DNA of 64,000 nt, taken from assembly GCF_023205095.1 (NCBI RefSeq), contig NZ_CP046242.1:1911001-1975000 (forward strand), written 5' to 3'. Positions 46,334 to 55,697 of the stretch are shown here, piece by piece. Each line of letters opens with the position of its first letter. The stretch's first letter is position 1. Made by a program: the position numbers and the translations under genes. The stretch comes from Bizionia sp. M204. GTDB lineage: Bacteria; Bacteroidota; Bacteroidia; Flavobacteriales; Flavobacteriaceae. The notes under the pieces were generated by a model. The model was not told the origin of the DNA, made no database searches, and saw nothing but the letters and a program-made list of their open reading frames with translations.

Positions 46334-47188
46334 TTAATTCTTAATCAACTTTTTTGTTGAAGTTTGACCATTTTGGTTAATAATCTTTAAAAGATAAATA
46401 CCGCGTGTTAAGGTTGGTGCAAAATATTCAAAATTACGAGTCTTTGAAGAAACATGAACCCTTTTTCCCAATATGTTATAAACCTCAATCGTTTTTATTG
46501 GAGTTACTGTATCTAAATTAATCGTGTTTGTGAACGGATTAGGATAAATTTTTACTCCTTGACTTTCTATATCTGCAGTTAATAATAAAAAGGATGCATA
46601 AACATAATCTGTAATTGAAACAACGGTGGAATAACTATCTAATTCTTGCTTAAGCAAATTAGCATCACAATTACATACCAATTCATATTGTTCATAGGAA
46701 GTTCCAACATTTACATTCTCATAAAGACGCACATTATAATCAGAAAATATTTGATTTAATCCTCCATCATTTGTAACGGCTATTTCATTGGAGTATGACA
46801 CAAAACTGCCGACATTATTGTCTACTAGATTTAGAACTAAACCATTAGACAAAACATCCCCAGAAAATATATCAACGTAGTTTATTACTGAATTATAATT
46901 TGTTAAGTCTTGCAAAAACTGCTCCACGTCACAGTCTTCACAACTTACAACACCTAATTTATCCATCATGGTTTCATTTGTATAACCATAGACCATTTCA
47001 TAAGACGTAACGTTATGATTTTGAAATATTAGATTTAAACCTGCATCATTGGATTCGTTTGAATACTGTCCTCCAACCGTTAATGAATACCCAACATTTT
47101 CATCCACCAACTCAATCTGAATCTGATGTTGTTGCGCATAAGTAGAAATGTTAATAAAAATAAATATAAAAAAGTAAATATGTTTCAT
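46334..47188 (-). CDS. Secreted protein with T9SS type A sorting domain
   Basis: 284 residues. Signal peptide MKHIYFFIFIFINISTYAQQ. The mature part has two repeats of about 90 residues that both begin with VDENVGYS/VDNNVGSF and contain G-G/A-L-NxIFxxxNV-x-x-YExV. The C-terminus is a T9SS type A tail (VKIYPNPFTNTINLDTVTPIKTIEVYNILGKRV, TRGIYLLKIINQNGQTSTKKLIKN). Cargo of type IX secretion, function unknown. Convergent with the DUF3037 gene. Confidence 0.85.
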   Translation of the reverse strand: MKHIYFFIFIFINISTYAQQHQIQIELVDENVGYSLTVGGQYSNESNDAGLNLIFQNHNVTSYEMVYGYTNETMMDKLGVVSCEDCDVEQFLQDLTNYNSVINYVDIFSGDVLSNGLVLNLVDNNVGSFVSYSNEIAVTNDGGLNQIFSDYNVRLYENVNVGTSYEQYELVCNCDANLLKQELDSYSTVVSITDYVYASFLLLTADIESQGVKIYPNPFTNTINLDTVTPIKTIEVYNILGKRVHVSSKTRNFEYFAPTLTRGIYLLKIINQNGQTSTKKLIKN

Positions 47189-47263
47189 ACAAATAGATCT
47201 AGCACTTTAAAGGTACAAAAAATAACTTTTAGGACTTAATCTTCCAAAAGGTTAATTGAAACC

Positions 47264-48244
47264 TTATTCAACATAACCCATTTTCTCCATCCATTCGTTG
47301 TTGAACATTTTTCCAACATAACGACTTCCGTGATCGTGGAATAAAACAACAACTACATCATCTTTTGTAAAATGCTCTTTAAGCTGTAACAAGCCTTTTA
47401 TTGCTGCTCCTGCAGAATTCCCTAAAAACATGCCTTCTTCCTTGGCTAATTTCTGGGTATATATAGCCGCGTCTTTATCCGTAACTTTGGTAAAACCATC
47501 TATAATACTAAAATCCACATTTTCTGGTAAAATATCTTCACCAATACCTTCGGTTACATATGGATAAATTTCCTTCTCGTCAAAAATTCCTGTTTCATGG
47601 TATTTTTTAAAGACACTTCCATACGTATCAATTCCCCAAATTTTTACATTCGGGTTTTGTTCTTTTAAATACTTACCAACGCCAGAAATAGTTCCGCCTG
47701 TTCCAACACCAACTACAAAATGCGTAATTTTTCCATCGGTTTGTTTCCAAATTTCTGGACCTGTGCTTTCGTAATGTGCTTTGGCATTACTTGGGTTATC
47801 ATATTGATTAACATACCAAGAATTTGGTGTTTCTTCACCCAATCGTTTGGAAACAGAATAATAACTTCTTGGGTCATCTGGCTCCACATCTGTTGGACAC
47901 ACAACTACTTCTGCTCCAACGGCACGAAGAATATCCATTTTTTCTTTAGACTGCTTATCTGAAATCACAAAAATACATTTGTAACCTTTTACAATAGCAG
48001 CTAAAGCTAATCCCATACCTGTGTTTCCTGACGTTCCTTCAATAATCGTTCCACCTGGTTTTAAACGTCCGTCTGCTTCCGCATCCTCAATCATGGTTAA
48101 AGCCATACGATCTTTAACAGAGTTTCCGGGATTAAAAGTTTCGTATTTAGATAATACCAAACATGGTAAATCTGCTGTTAGTTTATTTAATTTTACCATG
48201 GGTGTATTACCAATGGTTCCTAGTATATTTTCTACGTAATCCAT
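47264..48244 (-). CDS. PLP-dependent cysteine synthase / cystathionine beta-synthase family enzyme
   Basis: 326 residues from ATG 48244 (a start at 48280 would add 12 unlikely residues). PLP Lys is K44 in NPGNSVKDRMAL. Phosphate-binding EGTSGNTGMGLA and VGVGTGGTISGVGKYL are present, and DHGSRYVGKMFNNEWM ends it. Members make cysteine or cystathionine from activated serine. No CBS domain is present. Which acceptor it uses cannot be told. Confidence 0.9.
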   Translation of the reverse strand: MDYVENILGTIGNTPMVKLNKLTADLPCLVLSKYETFNPGNSVKDRMALTMIEDAEADGRLKPGGTIIEGTSGNTGMGLALAAIVKGYKCIFVISDKQSKEKMDILRAVGAEVVVCPTDVEPDDPRSYYSVSKRLGEETPNSWYVNQYDNPSNAKAHYESTGPEIWKQTDGKITHFVVGVGTGGTISGVGKYLKEQNPNVKIWGIDTYGSVFKKYHETGIFDEKEIYPYVTEGIGEDILPENVDFSIIDGFTKVTDKDAAIYTQKLAKEEGMFLGNSAGAAIKGLLQLKEHFTKDDVVVVLFHDHGSRYVGKMFNNEWMEKMGYVE

Positions 48245-48319
48245 ATATGAGTTTTTAAGATAATCGTTCGCACTAAACAATAGCGAGTACCTTTTTACAT
48301 GTGTTCTTAATTTAGAATT

Positions 48320-48327
48320 GCAAAGGT
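48320..48327 (-). promoter_or_regulatory. -7 element upstream of the cysteine-synthase-family gene
   Basis: On the minus strand TACCTTTG matches TAnnTTTG about 75 nt before the ATG. No -33 TTG at the normal spacing is seen. Confidence 0.45.
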
Positions 48328-48439
48328 ATGATTTTGATAGGAAAGCACGAAAGGTTTTTTGATAGGGAGTTTTTGCATGGAGATTTGTGGAGAAACGTGG
48401 AGATTCATAAAGAGTTTACGTCGAAATTATTTAATGATA

Positions 48440-48509
48440 ACCTGATAAACTGCAACTATGACTGAAAACTGTAAACTGCGATTGAGTACCGCAAACTGTA
48501 ATCTGAACA
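48440..48509. repeat. Degenerate A/C-T-rich short repeats
   Basis: Repeated CTGATAAACTGCAAC, ACTGAAAACTGTAAACTGCG and GCAAACTGTAATCTGAAC segments lie just downstream of the LolC/E-like gene. Imperfect copies of an AAACTG-type unit; no dyad. Intergenic simple-sequence drift of this kind is seen elsewhere here (56978-57045). Confidence 0.6.
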
Positions 48510-49745
48510 TTACTCAAACCGAATAGCTTTAACTGGCGAAATTTTTGTGATGATATAAGAAGGAATCAACAACATTAGTAAACACAGAATAAACGTACCA
48601 ATATTTAAAGCGGCAATATAGGTGATGCTTAAATAAACAGGTGCTTCACTTACGTAGTACACATTTGGGTCTAAAGGGAAAATTTTAAAATATTTTTGCG
48701 CCAATAGAATGCCTAAACCAATGAGGTTTCCCCAGATTAATCCTAAAACTATTAAATAGGATGCGTTGTACAAGAATATTTTTCGGATGGTCCAGTTATT
48801 ACTTCCCAACGCTTTTAAAATACCAATCATTTGCGTGCGTTCTAAAATTAAAACGAGTAATGCGGTAACCATATTAAATCCCGCTACCAGAACCATAATG
48901 CCAATAATGCCATAAATGTTTTTTACAAAAATACTTATCCACTCAAAAATGGAATCGAATTTTTTCTCCACCGTAACGGTATTAAATTCAGATGGTGTGT
49001 TTTGATATACTTGCTCCCGAATAGCATCTAATTGCGAATAATCATCCACAAAAAGCTCAAAATGACCAACGTGATTTTTTTCCCATTTATTAATACGTTG
49101 TAAATGTTTGATATGCGAAATGAGATAAGTTTTGTCAAATTCCTGAAATCCGGAATTATAAATACCCACAATTTCATAAGGAATAATGCGTACTTTTTGG
49201 TTGAAATCTTTATTTACAAAATAGGTTTGAATGGTATCTCCAACCGTTACATGTAACCGATTGGCGGTGAATTCGGAGATTAAAACATCCTGACTATAGG
49301 CATCTGTATATTCTGGAAGTTTCCCTTTAACTAGATATTCTTGAAAATAATCCCATTTATAATCCGTACCAACACCTTTTACAATTATAGCTTCAAAATC
49401 GGTTTCGGTTCTAATAATTCCAAATTTTGTTGCCACACCTTGGATATGTTCAACACCTTCAACCGCGTTGAATTCAGGATAAAAATCTTGATCTAATGAA
49501 AGTGATCCATCACTCTCTTGCGAATTATTATTGCCAAACTTGGAAATCATTAATTCACCATTAAAAGCAACTACTTTTTCACGAATTTTTTGTTGAAGCC
49601 CAATTCCAGTAGCAATGGAAATCATCATGACAATAATACCAATGGCAATTGCAGCGATACCAATTTTTATTATTGGTGCCGAAACGCTACTTTTATACGC
49701 TTTACTATCAATAATGCGTTTTGCTATAAAATATTCGAAATTCAA
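48510..49745 (-). CDS. ABC transporter permease of the LolC/LolE (FtsX) type
   Basis: 411 residues if read from TTG 49745 (MNFEYFIAKRII-type start, the family norm); a TTG at 49754 adds three residues. One TM segment near the N-terminus (KIGIAAIAIGIIVMMISIATG) and three at the C-terminus (VKNIYGIIGIMVLVAGFNMVTALLVL, YLIVLGLIWGNLIGLGILLA, LSITYIAALNIGTFILCLLMLLIPSYII) enclose a large periplasmic domain. This FtsX layout is used to move lipoproteins from the inner membrane. No ATPase gene is adjacent. It starts back to back with the muramidase gene. Confidence 0.88.
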   Translation of the reverse strand: MNFEYFIAKRIIDSKAYKSSVSAPIIKIGIAAIAIGIIVMMISIATGIGLQQKIREKVVAFNGELMISKFGNNNSQESDGSLSLDQDFYPEFNAVEGVEHIQGVATKFGIIRTETDFEAIIVKGVGTDYKWDYFQEYLVKGKLPEYTDAYSQDVLISEFTANRLHVTVGDTIQTYFVNKDFNQKVRIIPYEIVGIYNSGFQEFDKTYLISHIKHLQRINKWEKNHVGHFELFVDDYSQLDAIREQVYQNTPSEFNTVTVEKKFDSIFEWISIFVKNIYGIIGIMVLVAGFNMVTALLVLILERTQMIGILKALGSNNWTIRKIFLYNASYLIVLGLIWGNLIGLGILLAQKYFKIFPLDPNVYYVSEAPVYLSITYIAALNIGTFILCLLMLLIPSYIITKISPVKAIRFE

Positions 49746-51011
49746 ATGATGCAATTACTTTTAAATCGATTCAAAAATACAGTTTTATTATTTGTTATGG
49801 TACTGATTTCTTGTGGAAACTTTTCACAAACGGAATCAGTTGAAAAAACAAATATGCTTCAAAATTCAGCACATTCTAATCCTGAAACGAAAAAAGATTT
49901 AGTGATTGGTGCTAATCAAACAGATGCGTATTTACCCTTATTAAAAGGAAAACAAATTGGTATTGTTGCCAATCAGACTTCGGTTATATTTAAAAACTCG
50001 GGACATACAAGCTACACGCATTTGGTAGATTCATTAGTCGCATTAAACCTCAATATAAAAAAAGTATTTGCGCCAGAACATGGTTTTCGCGGAACTGCTG
50101 ATGCTGGCGAAGTAGTTAAAGATGGAATAGACACTAAAACCGGCTTGCCTATAATTTCGCTGTATGGTGACAATAAAAAACCAAAACCTGAACAATTGGC
50201 TGATATTGATTATGTAATTTTTGATATTCAAGATGTTGGTGCCCGTTTTTACACTTACATTTCCTCATTACATTATGTTATGGAAGCTTGTGCAGAACAA
50301 AATATTCCACTCTTAATTTTAGACAGACCCAATCCAAACGGTCATTATATAGATGGTCCTGTTTTAGAAATGGCTCATAAAAGTTTTGTTGGCATGCATC
50401 CAGTGCCTGTGGTTCATGGTATGACTATTGGCGAATATGCCCAAATGATAAATGGCGAAAAGTGGTTGAAAAACAACGTTAATTGCATACTCACGGTTAT
50501 TCCTGTAAAAAATTATACGCACCAAACAGCTTATAGTTTACCAATTAAACCATCGCCCAATTTACCGAACGATGTGGCTATAAATCTGTATCCGAGTTTG
50601 TGTTTTTTTGAAGGCACCAATGTTAGTGCTGGACGTGGAACACAAAAACAGTTTCAAATATTTGGGAGTCCTTTTCTAGATAAAGCGATGTTCAATTATA
50701 ATTTTGAATTTACTCCAAAACCAAATGAAGGTTCTAAATATCCAAAACATGAAGGAAAAGTTTGTTATGGTTTAGATTTAAGTGACGCGCAACAACTAAA
50801 CCGACTGGATTTAAATTATTTGATTGAAGCCTATCAAGCAACATCGGACAAAGCAACCTTTTTTAATAACTTTTTTATCAAATTAGCAGGAACAGACAGG
50901 TTGCAAAAACAAATTGAAAGTAGTCATACCGCCTACGAAATTAAAAAAACCTGGGTTCGTGATTTGCAAACCTATGATAGCATGAGACAAGCATATTTAA
51001 TTTATAGATAA
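49746..51011 (+). CDS. namZ: DUF1343 protein, NamZ-type exo-beta-N-acetylmuramidase
   Basis: 421 residues from ATG 49746 or 420 from 49749; upstream in-frame starts lie within the opposite-strand gene. A lipobox (LLFVMVLISCGN) predicts an envelope lipoprotein. The DUF1343 signature is present: GKQIGIVANQTSV, KKVFAPEHGFRGTADAGEVVKDGIDTKTGLPIISLYG, FDIQDVGARFYTY and LDRPNPNGHYIDGPVLE. The family founder, NamZ, releases MurNAc from the non-reducing end of peptidoglycan fragments, so this is probably cell-wall recycling. Confidence 0.9.
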   Translation: MMQLLLNRFKNTVLLFVMVLISCGNFSQTESVEKTNMLQNSAHSNPETKKDLVIGANQTDAYLPLLKGKQIGIVANQTSVIFKNSGHTSYTHLVDSLVALNLNIKKVFAPEHGFRGTADAGEVVKDGIDTKTGLPIISLYGDNKKPKPEQLADIDYVIFDIQDVGARFYTYISSLHYVMEACAEQNIPLLILDRPNPNGHYIDGPVLEMAHKSFVGMHPVPVVHGMTIGEYAQMINGEKWLKNNVNCILTVIPVKNYTHQTAYSLPIKPSPNLPNDVAINLYPSLCFFEGTNVSAGRGTQKQFQIFGSPFLDKAMFNYNFEFTPKPNEGSKYPKHEGKVCYGLDLSDAQQLNRLDLNYLIEAYQATSDKATFFNNFFIKLAGTDRLQKQIESSHTAYEIKKTWVRDLQTYDSMRQAYLIYR

Positions 51012-51018
51012 CATACGG

Positions 51019-51807
51019 CTAATCGTACGGTTTTCCGTTCGGTCTTAAATTCGCGGCTCTGTATTCTGCTCGTGTTTGAATGACATAGCGTTTATCATTA
51101 CTTAAACGCCTTGGATCAGACAAACTATAAGGAACAAAAATTGTTCCTTCACTTTCACCTTTACTAATTTTAGTGGTTTTGGAAGTCGCTACAGCTTTGT
51201 TTTTAGTGGTAAATTTTTTATTCTTTAAAGCCGTTTCGCTTGGCGGATAAAATTGCTTTAATGCTTCATTATTTATTAATAGTCCTTTTGTATCACGAGA
51301 CGGTTTAATCTGCTTTTCCGATTTGACTATTTCACGAACTTCTGAATCGTTTACTTCAGACGTTTTTAAAACAATGTCCTTATCCATGTTCGTAGTTGTT
51401 GCTAATCGTGTATTAGGCGCAGTAAACTCCATGATAGGCAGCAATCTTGCAATTTTAAAAACCACGGTTTTACTGTAAATATAGGTATCATCTTTACCTT
51501 CTATAAATAATACAGAAAGCGTATAGTTACCAACCTCTAAAAAACTCAATGGGACGTTTACCTCCTTTTTGTTGCCACCAAGCGGCATAACCTGCACACC
51601 CGAATCGCTAATTATTTCAATTTTGGAAAGTGGATATTCACTTTTTAGAAGCAAAGTATCACCTGTTGCATTCAAATTATGAGCCAAACTGGCTGCTTTG
51701 GTATTTATGTTTCTTGTTATAGTAGAGTAAATATTACTTTGTGCGAGGGAAACAAAATGGCAACTAGTAACTAAAATCATAAACATCACTATACGTAGTA
51801 GTTTCAT
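51019..51807 (-). CDS. Secreted protein of unknown function, paralogue of 52024-52407
   Basis: 262 residues from ATG 51807 (MKLLRIVMFMILVTSCHFVSLAQ, with a possible lipobox at Cys). The N-terminal 130 residues share NATxDTLLLKS and the VPLSFLEVGNYTLSV pattern with the shorter paralogue; the rest is Lys/Ser-rich and ends in RYVIQTRAEYRAANLRPNGKPYD. No known domain is recognised. Convergent with the muramidase gene, 7 nt apart. Confidence 0.7.
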   Translation of the reverse strand: MKLLRIVMFMILVTSCHFVSLAQSNIYSTITRNINTKAASLAHNLNATGDTLLLKSEYPLSKIEIISDSGVQVMPLGGNKKEVNVPLSFLEVGNYTLSVLFIEGKDDTYIYSKTVVFKIARLLPIMEFTAPNTRLATTTNMDKDIVLKTSEVNDSEVREIVKSEKQIKPSRDTKGLLINNEALKQFYPPSETALKNKKFTTKNKAVATSKTTKISKGESEGTIFVPYSLSDPRRLSNDKRYVIQTRAEYRAANLRPNGKPYD

Positions 51808-52023
51808 GACGAATATATTTAAATTAAACAATCTGTTATAGGCTATTAATCAGATATTTAATACTGTAAAAGTATGAGGTCAAGGCAAATACTTCAAATA
51901 TTGAGATGTTTATTCGTTCAGTCTTTATATTTAATAGACTAACAGAAGGTGAATGAAGAAATAATCGACAAACAGACAGTAAGATATGTTGCTGTTATTG
52001 TTACAGCTTTAATACTAACAACT

Positions 52024-52407
52024 TTATTTATAAGAAAGTTTTGTACGCTCAATTTTAGTAAAAGCATCGATTATATAAATAACAAAAACTATTTTTTTAG
52101 CGGATTGCGAAACAACGAGTACATGTTTTCCTTTAGATAAATTTTGTAACGGTATCTGAAAATTTTTAGCATCTATATACAGATCTATTTCACGCTTATA
52201 TGCCATATTAATAGAATAAATATGACTAATTTTTGTAGGACTTTTTAATAGTAGGGTATCCTTGGTTGCATTTAATTCGTGCAGTAAGGTGTTTGCATAT
52301 AAGTTCGTGTTTTTCTCAATTTTAGCCATGTAGCTGGTTTGCGAATTGGCAAACTGATTACTGAATAAAAAGGCAAATAGGAAAAAAGGGAAAACGTAAG
52401 TGTTCAT
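52024..52407 (-). CDS. Short secreted paralogue of the 51019 protein
   Basis: 127 residues from ATG 52407 (MNTYVFPFFLFAFLFSNQFANSQ signal). It matches the N-terminal domain of the neighbouring longer protein: ANTLLHELNATKDTLLLKS against ASLAHNLNATGDTLLLKS, and IPLQNLSKGKHVLVVS against VPLSFLEVGNYTLSVL. It lacks the C-terminal Lys/Ser extension. Likely arose by duplication, then one copy was extended or shortened. Separated by 216 nt with no other gene in between. Confidence 0.7.
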   Translation of the reverse strand: MNTYVFPFFLFAFLFSNQFANSQTSYMAKIEKNTNLYANTLLHELNATKDTLLLKSPTKISHIYSINMAYKREIDLYIDAKNFQIPLQNLSKGKHVLVVSQSAKKIVFVIYIIDAFTKIERTKLSYK

Positions 52408-52547
52408 AAAAATCATTGTGTTTTGCTTATAACCAACACAACGACAGCACATTAATCTCTCGATATAAATCTAAGCAAAGATATGTCATTGCGAATCATA
52501 ACACCCACAAACAGCAGGTAAACCGAATAAAACTCTTTTAAAATTAA

Positions 52548-52579
52548 AAAACCTTTGAGGTTAAGCGCTCAAAGGTTTT
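52548..52579 (-). terminator. Terminator of the outer-membrane protein gene
   Basis: AAAACCTTTGAG (52548-52559) pairs with CTCAAAGGTTTT (52568-52579), a 12-bp perfect stem. On the minus strand a T-run follows. It lies just downstream of the stop at 52600. Confidence 0.9.
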
Positions 52580-52599
52580 CACATTTTTTAAACGATAAA

Positions 52600-53856
52600 C
52601 TAAAATACTTGGTAGCCAACGACAACGCCGACGTTAAAAATTGAATTAGAACCACCATATTCAGTAATTACTTTATTTGTAACCATAATTCTTAGCTCAC
52701 CACTAAACCTACCGTAATCTACTCCGGCACCACCTAAAAAGGAAAAATGTCCTTTATCTACATCGAAATCTAAGATCTCTTTATTACCAGAGATGTTTCC
52801 AACTCTCAAATACTCAATATAGTTATCATCGCTTACAATAAAATTGTACCCTAGACCAATATTTATAAACGGTATTACTTTACGATTTTCTTTTTTGAAA
52901 CTATACTTGAGCAATACATCTAATGCTACAGTACTATTTTTGAAATAAAAGGTACTCTCTTTTATATTAGGATTGTTTTCTTTAGGCTTAAATTCATTGT
53001 CATAAAAAGAATATAGAATTTCTCCTTTCATTGACCATTTTCCCAAATTTTTAGATAAATCTACATCATATGCAATACCAAAACTTGGAGTGCTATAGCT
53101 GCCACCATTAAAATCTTTTACGTATAATACAGGTGAATCTATACGATAGCTAGAAAACGCATAACCGGCTGTAATATAAAAGGCACTTCTAACTTTTTCC
53201 GTTTCCTTAACATATATTTGATCTTCAGACACTATATCTTCACAAGAATTGTACTGCTGAAAAATTTTAGATAATGACTTTCTTGTGTAATCCAAATTTT
53301 TAAGGTCTGAAATAGCATCACAATCGTTCATCACATAATTTAATTGTCCTATATAATTTTTTGAAGTTCTTACATAAGTATCTGTGCCGATTAAAGTATT
53401 ACTGATATCTGATCCAACCAAAGAGGTTCGATTAATTAGTTCATTAACTTCATTATTCTTTTCTACAAAAAAATGTGATCTACCATCATAAAACTCGTAA
53501 AGGTTAGCATTACCAGTGACCAATACATTCAGAAACACCTGTTTTTCTTGAAATTTAACTTCTTGATCTTTTGTCATATAATCTAAACGCTGTTCTGTTA
53601 CATCTAAATTTACCAATTTACTAACGTATTTGTCATTTTCTATTTCAAAAGCCATTATGTCTTCAGGTGAAAATAAATTTTCAGAACTAGCATTTTTAAA
53701 TTTAATAAGGTTCGGTGTTTTTTTCCAATTTTGATAATCGATTAAACCCTGAATTACTTTATTATCTTTGGTCGTTATCTTACCTGGAATATAATTTGAT
53801 TGCGCTACGGTGTTTAAAAAAGAAGTCAAAAACAAAAGGACTAAAAAGTGTTTCAT
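52600..53856 (-). CDS. Outer-membrane beta-barrel (porin-type) protein
   Basis: 418 residues with a signal peptide (MKHFLVLLFLTSFLNTVAQ). The N-terminal segment (NYIPGKITTKDNKVIQGLIDYQNWKKTPNLIKFKN) is a small soluble domain common in Bacteroidota envelope proteins. From about residue 215 alternating hydrophobic strands (AFYITAGYAFSSYRI, FGIAYDVDLSKNL, SMKGEILYSFYDN, FINIGLGYNFIV) form a likely barrel. The C-terminus VGVVVGYQVF fits barrel closure. Substrate or role unknown. A strong terminator follows. Confidence 0.8.
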   Translation of the reverse strand: MKHFLVLLFLTSFLNTVAQSNYIPGKITTKDNKVIQGLIDYQNWKKTPNLIKFKNASSENLFSPEDIMAFEIENDKYVSKLVNLDVTEQRLDYMTKDQEVKFQEKQVFLNVLVTGNANLYEFYDGRSHFFVEKNNEVNELINRTSLVGSDISNTLIGTDTYVRTSKNYIGQLNYVMNDCDAISDLKNLDYTRKSLSKIFQQYNSCEDIVSEDQIYVKETEKVRSAFYITAGYAFSSYRIDSPVLYVKDFNGGSYSTPSFGIAYDVDLSKNLGKWSMKGEILYSFYDNEFKPKENNPNIKESTFYFKNSTVALDVLLKYSFKKENRKVIPFINIGLGYNFIVSDDNYIEYLRVGNISGNKEILDFDVDKGHFSFLGGAGVDYGRFSGELRIMVTNKVITEYGGSNSIFNVGVVVGYQVF

Positions 53857-53970
53857 ATTTTAATTAAGTTATTTTAAGTGTATAATATTATCGATAATTA
53901 AAGTAATATCCTACAAAAAAATCATTAATTCAAGAAGGGCGCAAACCCAAAACCACCTTTTGATAATCTA

Positions 53971-54792
53971 TTATAAAGGTTTTTGATATTTCTTAAAAGG
54001 CTGCTTTAATAACTCACCAATTTTACCATTAGCAACTTCGTCTGGAAACACATCTACACCATAAACAATATTATCCCGATCTAGTTCCATATAGGTTCCA
54101 AAGAGTCTATCCCAAATAGAAAATATATTTCCGTAATTAGAATCTGTATAAGGCAGAACATAATGGTGATGGACTTTATGCATATCAGGTGAGACAAACA
54201 CATAACTCATTAACTTATCAAGCTTTCTAGGCATTCTTATGTTAGCATGTGTTAATTGCGTAAAAATGACGGATAAAGATTGGTATAGAAAAACAATAGC
54301 TATAGGTGTTCCCACAATAAACACACCCAAAATGGTAAAAGAAAACCGAATGACACTCTCTATAGGATGGTGTCTGTTTCCTGTAGTTGTATCTACATGA
54401 TGATCGGTGTGATGCACCAAATGAACCATCCAAAGTGGTTTGACTTTATGTTCTACAAAATGTGCTAAATAAGCGCCAAAAAAGTCCAGTAGTAACACTC
54501 CCAAAAGCGCATATAAACCTAAAGGCATTTCGGGTAACCAATTAATAATACCGAAATTATTGGCTGCTACCCAATCCGTGGACTTAAGTAATAAAAAGGC
54601 CAATCCAAAATTAATAATGATGGTTGTTAAGGTGAAAAACAAATTTGGCCAAGCGTGCTTCCATTTCTTGTAACTAAACTGAAATAAAGGTAAGGCACCT
54701 TCTAAAAACCAAAAAAACATAATACCACCTACTAATAAAATACTTCGGTGTAATGTGGGAATGGTTTCAAAATAAGTGATAATTGCTTCCAA
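53971..54792 (-). CDS. Sterol desaturase / fatty acid hydroxylase family protein
   Basis: 273 residues. Four or so hydrophobic segments and the three His clusters of the family: HFVEH, VHHTDHHVDTTTGNRHH and the late HKVHHHYVLPYTDSNYGNIFSIWDRLFGTY. These bind the di-iron centre that hydroxylates or desaturates lipids. The lipid substrate is unknown. 11 nt upstream lies the thioredoxin-like gene. Confidence 0.9.
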   Translation of the reverse strand: MEAIITYFETIPTLHRSILLVGGIMFFWFLEGALPLFQFSYKKWKHAWPNLFFTLTTIIINFGLAFLLLKSTDWVAANNFGIINWLPEMPLGLYALLGVLLLDFFGAYLAHFVEHKVKPLWMVHLVHHTDHHVDTTTGNRHHPIESVIRFSFTILGVFIVGTPIAIVFLYQSLSVIFTQLTHANIRMPRKLDKLMSYVFVSPDMHKVHHHYVLPYTDSNYGNIFSIWDRLFGTYMELDRDNIVYGVDVFPDEVANGKIGELLKQPFKKYQKPL

Positions 54793-54803
54793 AAAACTGA
54801 TTT

Positions 54804-55640
54804 TTAAATGGGTTTTATAAATAGTTTGGCTTTTTTCTTATGAGCCTCGGACATTTCACTTTGTAATTTCAAAATATTAGTCTCATCTTCCAATTGTAAA
54901 TAAGACACGTATCGTAAAAAATTATAAAAACCTGTATTGCCCTTGTGGATGTCTTTAGCATTCATTCTTTCTAATTTTTTTAAGACTTTTTCAGGTTTGT
55001 TTACAATTAGATACTCTTGAATTTCAAATAAGTCTAGCTTTTGTTCAAATAGCTTTTTATTTTTTAGATCGCTGGATTTCAAAAAATCTCTAGCATCGTC
55101 AAAATACTTTTCAGCAACATTTAAAACGTCATTTTTTATAGAATCGCCCATAAATAAACTATAATCCTGATATTTAATACCTAACCTAAAAGCAGTTGTA
55201 AAGTTTGCTTTTTTAAAATAATTGATTAAATCTGAACTTAAAAAGTTTGTGTCTAAGGCATATTTTTTTAATAAATCTATAAGTTCTCTTTTCGATTTAT
55301 AACTCATTTGTTGATACAAAACTTTCCCGTTCCCATCTAATATAAAGATATATGGAATACCTTGTACTCCATATTTTTGAGCAATACCTCTATTTCTATC
55401 AATATCTATTTTAACCGGAACATAATTTTTCATTAATACTTGTACATCTTCTTTGCTCCAGGATTCAGAATCCATGCGCTTACAAGGCCCACACCATGTT
55501 GCCCAAAAATCTACTAATATCAATTTATTTGAACTAAGTGCTATTTTTTGAGCATCTTCTAAAGAGGTTAACCAGTTAGCTTCGGCATAAGTTGTAAAAG
55601 CCATTAAGAGTATTAATAAACTAACGTACCATTTTTTCAT
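54804..55640 (-). CDS. Secreted thioredoxin-fold protein
   Basis: 278 residues from ATG 55640 (MKKWYVSLLILLMAFTTYAEA signal). A thioredoxin domain follows with active site FWATWCGPCKRMDSESW (WCGPC) and GVQGIPYIFILDGNGKVL (cis-Pro loop), at about 40-130. The C-terminal 130 residues are helical with a TPR-like feel (FKKANFTTAFRLGIKYQDYSLFM). It may reduce or fold periplasmic proteins. Upstream of the desaturase-like gene by 11 nt. Confidence 0.88.
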   Translation of the reverse strand: MKKWYVSLLILLMAFTTYAEANWLTSLEDAQKIALSSNKLILVDFWATWCGPCKRMDSESWSKEDVQVLMKNYVPVKIDIDRNRGIAQKYGVQGIPYIFILDGNGKVLYQQMSYKSKRELIDLLKKYALDTNFLSSDLINYFKKANFTTAFRLGIKYQDYSLFMGDSIKNDVLNVAEKYFDDARDFLKSSDLKNKKLFEQKLDLFEIQEYLIVNKPEKVLKKLERMNAKDIHKGNTGFYNFLRYVSYLQLEDETNILKLQSEMSEAHKKKAKLFIKPI

Positions 55641-55697
55641 AATTTTGTATTTAAGCATGTGTATTAATTTCGAGTTTAAAGATACTAAAAGTTCAAT

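Noticed and set aside
51949-52140. Plus-strand 63-residue open frame
   Set aside because: It overlaps the better supported minus-strand secreted protein and starts with poor context.
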